From NCBI GenBank assembly GCA_902489135.1, contig CABTYW010000033.1, positions 1 through 20,658 of the forward strand: a stretch of DNA of 20,658 bases. The letters are read 5' to 3'. Numbering within the stretch: the first letter of the stretch is position 1; every line of letters begins with the position of its first letter. The translations under genes and the position numbers were made by a program. Origin of the DNA: an uncultured Synergistaceae bacterium (GTDB lineage: Bacteria; Synergistota; Synergistia; Synergistales; Dethiosulfovibrionaceae). Below the pieces are notes generated by a model. The model was not told where the DNA came from, did not search any database, and saw nothing but the letters and a program-made list of their open reading frames with translations. Positions 7,419-13,140 of the stretch are shown here, in pieces.

Positions 7419-7446
7419 TTGACAGGGAGAAAAAGGTGCATATAAT
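7419..7446 (+). promoter_or_regulatory. Consensus promoter of the flavodoxin gene
   Basis: A perfect TTGACA (7419-7424) and a perfect TATAAT (7441-7446) are separated by 16 bp. Such a strong promoter usually needs a repressor, which fits the palindrome that follows directly. Confidence 0.9.
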
Positions 7447-7448
7447 TG

Positions 7449-7467
7449 TTAGTGTAAGCTAACTTTA
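7449..7467 (+). promoter_or_regulatory. Candidate DtxR-type iron box at the flavodoxin start site
   Basis: TTAGTGTAAGCTAACTTTA lies 2 bp after the -10 and covers the expected transcription start. It contains the dyad GTTAG-N6-CTAAC (7448-7463). It matches the DtxR consensus at 13 of 19 positions by eye. The adjacent DtxR-family gene at 8191 is the obvious candidate regulator. Confidence 0.6.
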
Positions 7468-7486
7468 GCACGAAGGAGGTGTTTAC

Positions 7487-7981
7487 ATGACCATCGCAGT
7501 AGTTTACGGAAGTACCACCGGCATGACTGAGGAAGCCGCCGGCAAAATCGCGAAAAAGCTGGGAGCGGTCTGTCTCAACGTGGCAGAAGCGCTTCCCGAA
7601 GAGCTTGAGAAATACGACGCGCTTCTGCTCGGATCTTCAACATGGGGCGCCGGCGATTTACAGGACGATTGGGAGGCCTTCCTCCCCAAGCTCCGCGCCA
7701 TGAACCTCAAAGGCAAAAAAGTCGCCGTCTTCGGCACAGGCGATCAGTGCGGATTTTCCGACACGTTCTGTCTGGCGCTGGTCGCCCTGAGAGATGCGGC
7801 GCGCGATGCCGGCGCCGAAATCATCGGCGAAACATCCATCGCAGGCTATGATGCCCTCACATCGGACGTCTGCACCAAGGGTCGTTTCGTCGGACTCGCT
7901 CTGGACTCGCAAAATCAGCCCGAGCTGACGGATCGGCGCATTGACGCGTGGTGCTCCGAGCTCCTGCCAAAAGTGACCTAG
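7487..7981 (+). CDS. fldA: Flavodoxin (FMN electron carrier)
   Basis: This 164-residue protein is a long-chain flavodoxin, a soluble one- or two-electron carrier that replaces ferredoxin when iron is scarce. The FMN phosphate loop is GSTTGMTE (8-15). The 50s loop SSTWGAGDLQDDW has W53 stacked on the flavin. The 90s loop GTGDQCGFSDTF (83-94) carries F90 where most flavodoxins have Tyr. The insert that defines the long-chain class is present (GYDALTSDVC to LALDSQNQPELTDRRIDAW). The ATG at 7487 follows a strong AAGGAGGTG. It has its own promoter with a palindromic operator, and a long hairpin terminator follows, so it is probably monocistronic. Repression by iron through the neighbouring DtxR-type protein is inference. 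Confidence 0.95.
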   Translation: MTIAVVYGSTTGMTEEAAGKIAKKLGAVCLNVAEALPEELEKYDALLLGSSTWGAGDLQDDWEAFLPKLRAMNLKGKKVAVFGTGDQCGFSDTFCLALVALRDAARDAGAEIIGETSIAGYDALTSDVCTKGRFVGLALDSQNQPELTDRRIDAWCSELLPKVT

Positions 7982-8034
7982 CCCTCCGACATCGTTTTTC
8001 CATTTGTAAAACCTTCCCCTCTCTTTTAACGAAG

Positions 8035-8119
8035 GCGTTTTCTCAACGCACAGACCAGAGTACATCGTCGGGACGTCCCCCCGCCCCCGATGTACGTGCG
8101 CTGAGAAGACGCTTTTTTT
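8035..8119 (+). terminator. Long hairpin terminator after fldA, with an alternative fold
   Basis: GCGTTTTCTCA (8035-8045) pairs with TGAGAAGACGC (8102-8112), and GTACATCG (8060-8067) pairs with CGATGTAC (8088-8095). A run of seven T follows (8113-8119). The downstream arm GAAGACG (8105-8111) can instead pair with CGTCTTC (8120-8126), which would place the U tract in a loop. Confidence 0.8.
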
Positions 8120-8190
8120 CGTCTTCGGCTTGAAAAAAAAACCCTTTAATGGCAATATATAGAATATCTATGGATTTTTAAAGAGAAAGC

Positions 8191-8571
8191 GTGGCGAGGC
8201 TTTTGAAAATTCGACAGTCTTCGGAAGACTACCTTGAAAAAATTCTCATGCTTCAGGAAAAACTGGGATATGCCCGCTCTGTTGACGTCGCCGACGAACT
8301 CGGCGTCACCAAGCCCAGCGTCAGCGTCGCCATGAAGCGCCTCCGTGAAAACGGCTATATCGTCTTCGGCAAGGAAAACCACATCATTCTGACCGAAAAA
8401 GGGCGCGACATTGCCGAGCGCATTTACGACCGACACAAAGTGCTCACCAAGTTCTTTGAAACCCTGGGCGTCCAGGCCTCCATCGCCGCCAAAGACGCCT
8501 GCCTCATTGAACACGTCATCTCCGAAGAGAGTTACGGCGCCGTCGTCCGATTTGTGCATCGCTCCCTTTAA
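8191..8571 (+). CDS. DtxR-family metal-dependent transcriptional repressor (short form)
   Basis: This 126-residue regulator has a winged helix (about 1-65) with recognition region SVDVADELGVTKPSVSVAMKRL, and a dimerisation domain (about 68-126). It lacks the SH3-like third domain of DtxR, so it has the MntR-like short form. Metal ligands align as D13 and E16 (in SEDYLEKI), H82 (in YDRHKVL), C104, E107 and H108 (in DACLIEHVIS). C104 corresponds to C102 of DtxR and not to the Glu of MntR, which points to iron; D13 is MntR-like. The start is GTG at 8191, with only a weak site (AGAGAAAG) before it; the next ATG would remove most of the first helix. A weak TTGAAA/AATATA promoter lies at 8130-8159. 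It probably controls the TTAG-N6-CTAA sites 0.7-0.9 kb upstream. Confidence 0.9.
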   Translation: MARLLKIRQSSEDYLEKILMLQEKLGYARSVDVADELGVTKPSVSVAMKRLRENGYIVFGKENHIILTEKGRDIAERIYDRHKVLTKFFETLGVQASIAAKDACLIEHVISEESYGAVVRFVHRSL

Positions 8572-8610
8572 TTCAGCGCAGACTCTCGGCGAAAATCGAA
8601 AAGATTTACA

Positions 8611-8655
8611 GGCGAAGAGGCGCCCTCCACATGTCGGCAGCCTCTTCGCCGTTTC
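8611..8655 (+). terminator. Hairpin terminator after the DtxR-family gene
   Basis: GGCGAAGAGGC (8611-8621) pairs perfectly with GCCTCTTCGCC (8640-8650) over 11 bp with an 18-nt loop. The tail GTTTCC is only weakly U-rich, so efficiency is uncertain. Confidence 0.65.
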
Positions 8656-8681
8656 CTAGAGAGCACGGGAGATTGACGCCG

Positions 8682-8690
8682 TGCTATAAT
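8682..8690 (+). promoter_or_regulatory. Extended -10 promoter for the exported OB-fold protein
   Basis: TGCTATAAT is a perfect extended -10 element (TGnTATAAT). No good -35 is present at the correct distance (AGCACG at 8662-8667), which is acceptable for this class. Transcription would start about 50 nt before the ATG at 8748. Confidence 0.6.
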
Positions 8691-8747
8691 TATAGTAAGG
8701 GAGTGTTCCCTGCAAACTTGCATTTGAAAGAAAGGACGGCTACTCAT

Positions 8748-9614
8748 ATGATAAAAAAAATTGCAGCCGCAATGATTTTTGCCTGCCTTTGGTCGGGACT
8801 GTCGGCGGCCTCCGCTCAAAAGGCACAGGAAGAATTGGTCAAAACCCGCAGCGGCAACGTCTTTTCCATGACGGACTGCCGCATGGAAGAGGGAAATATC
8901 GTCGTCGTCATCCGCTGCGACTTTTCTCCGGCGGAACGCGAGAAAAATGTCGTTCTGCTGAAGAAGCAGTTCAGAGCCGACGCGCCGGGCGCCGATCCCG
9001 ACGGACTGAAATACAACGAATTCTGCCTGCGCTACTCTGAAGATGGTGCCAAATATCAACGTCGGTATGACCGTTACTGTGACGAAAACGACCGCGTCAT
9101 CCGCTCACTGGGACTTGACCCCGATTATTGGTACGACACCCCCGTTTCACCGGCGGTGCTTCCCGCCAAAGCTCTCCTGGCAGCCGCAAAACGCCTCAAC
9201 GCGGCCGTCAACCTCCCGCAGCCCGGAGAGAGCGGCGAAACGTCGGACTCCCTTCAGTCGGCCGCCGCGACGCAGCCCCTGGAAGTGAGAGCTCTGACGG
9301 AACTCTACCGCACCAACCGCGCCGTCTTTGAAGCCAATTACGAAAACGCCGTCATTCAAGTACGAGGAATTGCCGGCGCGCTGAGAAAACAGTTCGGCCT
9401 TCCCGCCATGATCCTTGCCCCTCAGGACAGCAACGGCAGAGGCATCCTCTGCTGCTTTGACGAAGTCATGCCCCGCATCCGCCGCGCCTGCAAACCCGGC
9501 GATCGGGTGATCGTCGAAGGCGTTTGGCGAAAAGGCGCCGCCGACGACGCCGCTTTCGTGATGGATCGCTGCAGCATCCTGCGCGCCGATCCCGCGCCAA
9601 AATCCGCCCATTGA
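8748..9614 (+). CDS. Exported protein with C-terminal tRNA_anti-like OB fold
   Basis: This 288-residue protein has a signal peptide (about residues 1-23, cleavage near ASA-Q). Residues 24-140 are rich in charged and aromatic residues and I do not recognise them. After a variable linker (about 155-180), residues 182-280 look like the tRNA_anti-like (OB-fold) family. They show LTELYRTNRAVFEANYENAV then IQVRGIAG, ILCCFDEV (233-240), and GDRVIVEGVW. The family is common in small secreted or lipoprotein-like proteins of unknown function; despite its name it need not bind tRNA. The ATG at 8748 follows AAAGGAC; an in-frame extension to 8631 would run through the terminator at 8611-8650 and is rejected. 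It appears to be a single-gene unit with its own promoter and terminator. Confidence 0.75.
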   Translation: MIKKIAAAMIFACLWSGLSAASAQKAQEELVKTRSGNVFSMTDCRMEEGNIVVVIRCDFSPAEREKNVVLLKKQFRADAPGADPDGLKYNEFCLRYSEDGAKYQRRYDRYCDENDRVIRSLGLDPDYWYDTPVSPAVLPAKALLAAAKRLNAAVNLPQPGESGETSDSLQSAAATQPLEVRALTELYRTNRAVFEANYENAVIQVRGIAGALRKQFGLPAMILAPQDSNGRGILCCFDEVMPRIRRACKPGDRVIVEGVWRKGAADDAAFVMDRCSILRADPAPKSAH

Positions 9615-9647
9615 GGCGATCCGCACAAAAAAACAGCGCCTTCATCG

Positions 9648-9688
9648 AAAAAGCGAGGGACTTTCAAAAAAGTCCCTCGCTTTTTTTT
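9648..9688 (+). terminator. Strong intrinsic terminator
   Basis: AGCGAGGGACTTT (9652-9664) pairs perfectly with AAAGTCCCTCGCT (9669-9681) around a CAAA loop. Eight T residues follow. An A tract before the stem gives a weaker signal in the other direction as well. Confidence 0.95.
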
Positions 9689-10034
9689 CGCTTTTTTTCA
9701 AAAACCGCGCAGCGCCGCAACAGGCGAAAAAAACAGCGCGACCTTCAAGGCACGTTCAGCCCGTCGGCGAATACCTGCGGCCTTTCCCTTTCCGCCCCAC
9801 GCGACGGCCCCGTTGTATGGGCAGAACAAGGGCCCTTTTCGGGGCACGAAGTTTCACGCGCCCCCTGCACCGCTCACTGCTTCTGAAGAAAAATCCTCGC
9901 CGGCTTCCGCTTCCCGTGCAAAAAAAGCGGCTCCACGCCGGCAGAAAGAAGAGAAATGCGGAAATGCGACGCAAAAAGCGCCACAGAAGCGTCGGAGCAA
10001 AATGTTTTTTCAGCAAATTTCCGAACAGAAAAAC
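9689..10034. other. Intergenic stretch with no recognisable gene
   Basis: No gene is supported here. Open frames such as 9756-10016 (minus) and 9813-10088 (plus) have no good ribosome site and encode basic, repetitive proteins. AAAAAAACAGCGC occurs just before this stretch (9627-9639) and again within it (9726-9738), a minor direct repeat. Confidence 0.5.
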
Positions 10035-10063
10035 GTTTCCAATCTCATATTCCCATGTATAAT
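10035..10063 (+). promoter_or_regulatory. Probable promoter of the MBL-fold hydrolase gene
   Basis: A perfect TATAAT (10058-10063) is preceded directly by TG. The hexamer 17 bp upstream is GTTTCC (10035-10040), a poor -35. The start would be about 45 nt before the ATG. Confidence 0.5.
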
Positions 10064-10114
10064 GGACTTAATTTTGTGTTATTTGTGAAATTTCACGTCA
10101 AGGGAGGTTTGTCC

Positions 10115-10915
10115 ATGCGCATCACGGCTTTGGTCGAAAACACCTCTGCCAGAGATGATTGCGTCGCTGAATTCGGTCTCAGTCTTTACATTGAGACGCG
10201 GCGGCACAAGATCCTTTTCGATTCGGGGGCCAGCGCTCTGTTCATTAAAAACGCCGAAAAACTGGGCATTGAACTGAGCGACGTCGACCTCGCGGTTTTA
10301 TCTCACGGCCACTCTGACCATGCCGGCGGAATGACGGCTTTTTTCCGGCTGAACGGCCGCGCGCGCCTCTATGCCCGGGAAGGCTACGATTTGTCGCGCT
10401 ATGATTCGTCGGGGCGCTATATCGGCGTGGAACCGCTGCTCATCGGCAATCCGAGAGTCGTGGAAGTGAAGGCCCCGCGGCTGCGCCTCGACGAAGAGGT
10501 TACGCTGGCGTCTTACTCCGACCAGCCCGCCGAATGGCCCGTCAACACTTACGGCATGATGGTGGACGCCAAGGGCATTTTGCGGCCCGAGCAGTTCATG
10601 CACGAACAGTATCTCCTCGTCAACGAGGACGGGCAAAAGGCGCTGTTCACTGGCTGCAGCCACCGCGGCATCTGCAACATTATGGCCTGGGCGTCCCGCG
10701 AAGGGGTGCAGACTGTCGTCGGCGGATTTCACTGCAAGGACACGCCGGCGGCGAAATTCAGTCAATGTCTTGATCCCATCGCCCGCGAGCTGGAAAAATA
10801 TCCGGTAACCTACTACACCTGTCACTGTACAGGCGAGCCGCAGTTTTCCTACCTGAAAGAGCGCCTGGACGGCCGCCTCCGCCGTCTTTCCGGCGGAATG
10901 ACCTTTGAACTGTGA
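10115..10915 (+). CDS. MBL-fold metallohydrolase, COG1237 type
   Basis: This 266-residue cytoplasmic protein is a metallo-beta-lactamase-fold hydrolase. The metal site is visible: HGHSDH (64-69, HxHxDH), H183 in FTGCSHRGICNIM, and H206 in GGFH. YTCHCTGEPQF (234-244) adds a further conserved His/Cys region. The combination SHGHxDHxGG, TGCSHxGICNI and TxCHCTG fits COG1237, often named 7,8-dihydropterin-6-yl-methyl-4-(beta-D-ribofuranosyl)aminobenzene 5'-phosphate synthase-like after an archaeal member. The real bacterial substrate is generally unknown. The ATG at 10115 follows AGGGAGG; an in-frame extension to 9956 would cross the promoter. It stands alone between two hairpins, so context gives no hint. 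Confidence 0.9.
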   Translation: MRITALVENTSARDDCVAEFGLSLYIETRRHKILFDSGASALFIKNAEKLGIELSDVDLAVLSHGHSDHAGGMTAFFRLNGRARLYAREGYDLSRYDSSGRYIGVEPLLIGNPRVVEVKAPRLRLDEEVTLASYSDQPAEWPVNTYGMMVDAKGILRPEQFMHEQYLLVNEDGQKALFTGCSHRGICNIMAWASREGVQTVVGGFHCKDTPAAKFSQCLDPIARELEKYPVTYYTCHCTGEPQFSYLKERLDGRLRRLSGGMTFEL

Positions 10916-10921
10916 AATGCC

Positions 10922-10946
10922 CGCGCAAACTGCGCATGTTTGCGCG
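10922..10946 (+). terminator. Hairpin after the MBL-fold gene
   Basis: CGCGCAAAC (10922-10930) pairs perfectly with GTTTGCGCG (10938-10946), 9 bp with a 7-nt loop, starting 6 nt after the stop codon. No U tract follows directly, so it is a weak terminator or an RNA-stabilising 3' end. The palindrome could also act on the other strand. Confidence 0.5.
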
Positions 10947-11023
10947 TCCTCGCCGCGAGAAAGGGATTTTTCTCTTGTGACGCAGGTACGCGCGGGCAGA
11001 TCTCGTTTTTTTGATTTTTCCCA

Positions 11024-11052
11024 TTGACAATTCCGCGCTTTCACCCTATAAT
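11024..11052 (+). promoter_or_regulatory. Consensus promoter of the aromatic amino acid operon
   Basis: A perfect TTGACA (11024-11029) and a perfect TATAAT (11047-11052) are separated by the ideal 17 bp. Transcription should start near 11059, about 37 nt before the leader peptide. No clear repressor palindrome overlaps it, which fits control by attenuation after initiation. Confidence 0.92.
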
Positions 11053-11095
11053 CACACGTTAAATAATTATGAAACGCGCCGTGAGGAGAATTTTC

Positions 11096-11164
11096 ATGCA
11101 GAGGATCGCTTTTTTTGCAGCCAAATATTATTATTACTTTTTCGGACTCTCTCTGAAAAGGTGA
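11096..11164 (+). CDS. Phe/Tyr-rich leader peptide of the aromatic operon attenuator
   Basis: This 22-codon reading frame starts at ATG 11096 with GAGGAG 8-13 nt upstream and stops at TGA 11162. It reads MQRIAFFAAK, then YYYYFF, then GLSLKR. Two Phe codons lie at 11111-11116. A block of four Tyr and two Phe codons lies at 11126-11143. Eight of 22 codons are thus Phe or Tyr, and none is Trp. Its position between a consensus promoter and an intrinsic terminator, ahead of genes for Phe and Tyr synthesis, is what a ribosome-mediated attenuator requires. The peptide itself probably has no function; its translation speed would report charged tRNA-Tyr and tRNA-Phe. Confidence 0.87.
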   Translation: MQRIAFFAAKYYYYFFGLSLKR

Positions 11165-11170
11165 TTTTGT

Positions 11171-11223
11171 GCTGCCGAAAAATTGATGAGGATCTCTCGC
11201 AATTTTTTATGAGTATCGGAGGC
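11171..11223 (+). promoter_or_regulatory. Candidate antiterminator of the aromatic operon leader
   Basis: GCTGCCG (11171-11177) can pair with CGGAGGC (11217-11223), with one G-A mismatch and one G-U pair. Nested inside is a clean hairpin, AAAAATTG (11178-11185) with CAATTTTT (11200-11207). The 3' arm covers the first three bases of the terminator stem, so the two structures exclude each other. A ribosome resting on the leader stop codon at 11162-11164 would cover the 5' arm, while one stalled at the Tyr/Phe codons would leave it free. Confidence 0.6.
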
Positions 11224-11255
11224 TGTGCGGAATCGCCGCACAGCCTTATTTTTTT
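11221..11255 (+). terminator. Attenuator: intrinsic terminator before aroF
   Basis: GGCTGTGCGG (11221-11230) pairs perfectly with CCGCACAGCC (11236-11245) around the 5-nt loop AATCG. TTATTTTTTT follows. It lies between the leader peptide and aroF, 47 nt before the aroF start, inside one transcription unit, so it must be conditional. Confidence 0.95.
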
Positions 11256-11302
11256 CGCTGAATCATCATATAAAATTTGCGCATCCGCCGGGAGGAAGAA
11301 CA

Positions 11303-12304
11303 ATGATCGCAGTGTTGAAGAACGGAACGACGCCCGAACAGAGAGATGGGCTGTGCAGATGGTTTGAGAGTCTGGGGCTGAAATGCAACGTGTCGCAGGG
11401 CCAGTATCACACCATCATCGGTCTCATCGGCGACGTGACCAAGGTTGACGTGGACATGCTGGAGAGTCTTTCCATCATTGAGCGCGTCACACGCATCAGC
11501 GAGCCCTTCAAAAAGGCAAACCGGAAGTTTCACGAAGAGCCCACGGTCGTCAACGTGGGGGGAAGGCTTTTCGGCGGCGGCCATTTTCAGATTATCGCCG
11601 GTCCCTGCTCCGTGGAAAATCACGATCAGATCATAACCGTCGCCAAAGCGGTGAAAGCTTCGGGAGCCACTCTTCTTCGCGGCGGCGCTTTTAAACCCCG
11701 CACGTCGCCTTACGCCTTTCAGGGACTTCATGGCGAGGGCATCCGCCTGCTTCTGGAGGCAAAAAAAGAAACGGGCCTTCCCGTGGTCTCCGAGATCATG
11801 AATATCAACGACCTGGACCTCTTTGCCGATGTGGACATGCTTCAGGTGGGGGCGCGCAACATGCAGAACTTCGACCTGCTGAAGGAGCTGGGACACTGCA
11901 AGAAGCCCGTTCTGCTGAAGCGCGGCCTGGCCAATACGCTGAAGGAGCTGCTCATGAGCGCCGAGTACATCCTTGCCGGCGGCAACGACAACGTCATTCT
12001 GTGCGAGCGGGGCATCAGAACCTTTGAAACCTACACGCGCAACACTTTGGATCTTTCGGCGGTGCCGGTGCTTCACGAGTACAGTCATCTTCCCGTCATC
12101 GTGGACCCCAGCCATTCCACGGGATATTCGCGCTACGTGCCGTCTATGTCGGCGGCGGCCGCGGCGGCCGGAGCCGACGGGCTGATCATTGAAGTTCACA
12201 ACGACCCGAGCCGCGCGCTGTGCGACGGCGCCCAGTCGCTGACACCGCAGCAGTTCGACGACGTCGCCAAAAAGGTGAGAGCCGTCCGCGAGGCGCTCCG
12301 ATGA
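11303..12304 (+). CDS. aroF: 3-deoxy-7-phosphoheptulonate (DAHP) synthase, type I-beta with N-terminal regulatory domain
   Basis: This 333-residue enzyme joins phosphoenolpyruvate and erythrose-4-phosphate, the entry step of the shikimate pathway. Residues 1-70 form a ferredoxin-like domain (ending VTRISEPFKKANRKFH) like that of Thermotoga maritima DAHP synthase, where it mediates feedback inhibition by Tyr and Phe. The barrel shows AGPCSVE with metal-binding C102, LRGGAFKPRTSPYAFQG, QVGARNMQNF, LKRG, CERGIRTFE with TRNTLD, DPSHSTG and EVHNDP. The ATG at 11303 follows GGGAGGAAG; a longer in-frame start at 11225 lies inside the terminator stem and is rejected. It is the first structural gene after the attenuator and overlaps tyrA by 4 nt. 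Control is thus likely twofold: attenuation of transcription and feedback on the enzyme. Confidence 0.96.
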   Translation: MIAVLKNGTTPEQRDGLCRWFESLGLKCNVSQGQYHTIIGLIGDVTKVDVDMLESLSIIERVTRISEPFKKANRKFHEEPTVVNVGGRLFGGGHFQIIAGPCSVENHDQIITVAKAVKASGATLLRGGAFKPRTSPYAFQGLHGEGIRLLLEAKKETGLPVVSEIMNINDLDLFADVDMLQVGARNMQNFDLLKELGHCKKPVLLKRGLANTLKELLMSAEYILAGGNDNVILCERGIRTFETYTRNTLDLSAVPVLHEYSHLPVIVDPSHSTGYSRYVPSMSAAAAAAGADGLIIEVHNDPSRALCDGAQSLTPQQFDDVAKKVRAVREALR

Positions 12305-13140
12305 AAACCGTGGGGATTGTAGGGCTGGGGCTTATCGGCGGCTCTTTCGCGCGGGCCTATAAAGCCGCCGGAGAAGATTTTACGGTGTACGCCGCCGAGA
12401 AGGACGCGCCGACTCTGCAGTTCGCCGAGCTCATGGGAGCCGTTGACGGAGAGCTGAATGACGAGACTTTACAAAAATGCGGCTGCGTCCTTGTCTGTCT
12501 TCACACGGCGGATGCCTGTCGGTGGCTTGAGGAGAACGCCCCGCGCATTCCGCAGAGCGCCCTGGTCATGGACTGCTGCGGCGTCAAAGGCCGCATCTGC
12601 CAAAAAGGGGCCGATTTGGCGCGCCGCTGGGGTTTCGAGTACGCCGGCGGCCATCCCATGGCGGGAACGCACCGATGGGGCTTCAGGAACAGTTCGTCTC
12701 TGATGTTCAAAGGCGCAAGCTTCGTCATTGTCCCGGGAGTCTTCGACGACATCGAGCTACTGGAGTGCATCAAAAGCTTCGTCGCGCCGGCGGGATTCAC
12801 CGCTTTTCCCGTCACCGACGCCGAAACCCATGACCGGCTCATCGCCTTTACGTCGCAACTGGCTCACGTGGTGAGCAACGCCTACATCAAAAGTCCCACG
12901 GCGCTGGAGCACAAAGGATTCTCCGCCGGCTCCTACCGCGATTTGACGCGCGTGGCCTGGCTCAATCCCACGCTGTGGACCGATCTTTTTCTGGAAAACC
13001 GCGCCAACCTTCTCGCCGAAATCGACGGGCTCATGGCCGAGCTGTCCCGCTACCGCAGCGCCATCGCCGCCGGCGACGAAAAAGAGCTGTGGAAACTTCT
13101 TGAAGAGGGGCGCCTCAAGAAGGAAGAGGTCGACGGATAA
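12301..13140 (+). CDS. tyrA: Prephenate dehydrogenase (Tyr branch)
   Basis: This 279-residue enzyme oxidatively decarboxylates prephenate to 4-hydroxyphenylpyruvate. The dinucleotide fold starts VGIVGLGLIGGS (4-15, GxGxxG). The DCCGVKG motif (91-97) and GGHPMAGT (116-123) with the probable catalytic H118 are present. The C-terminal helical domain contains TDAETHDRLIAFTSQLAHVV, then GFSAGSYRDLTRVAWLNPTLW. There is no chorismate mutase fusion and no C-terminal ACT domain, so direct feedback by Tyr is less likely and attenuation may carry that role. The cofactor (NAD or NADP) is not clear. The ATG overlaps the aroF stop (ATGA). Confidence 0.94.
   Translation: MKTVGIVGLGLIGGSFARAYKAAGEDFTVYAAEKDAPTLQFAELMGAVDGELNDETLQKCGCVLVCLHTADACRWLEENAPRIPQSALVMDCCGVKGRICQKGADLARRWGFEYAGGHPMAGTHRWGFRNSSSLMFKGASFVIVPGVFDDIELLECIKSFVAPAGFTAFPVTDAETHDRLIAFTSQLAHVVSNAYIKSPTALEHKGFSAGSYRDLTRVAWLNPTLWTDLFLENRANLLAEIDGLMAELSRYRSAIAAGDEKELWKLLEEGRLKKEEVDG

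Noticed and set aside
9756..10088. Small open frames between the OB-fold gene and the MBL-fold gene
   Set aside because: They overlap each other on both strands, lack ribosome sites and are rich in Arg/Lys as expected from GC-rich noncoding DNA.
10298..11044. 248-codon open frame on the minus strand opposite the MBL-fold gene
   Set aside because: It is a shadow of the plus-strand hydrolase, which has all expected motifs. The antisense protein has no recognisable domain, and its frame extends across the aromatic operon promoter.
11225..11302. Longer N terminus for aroF starting at 11225
   Set aside because: That start lies inside the attenuator stem. The ATG at 11303 has a strong ribosome site and gives the usual family length.
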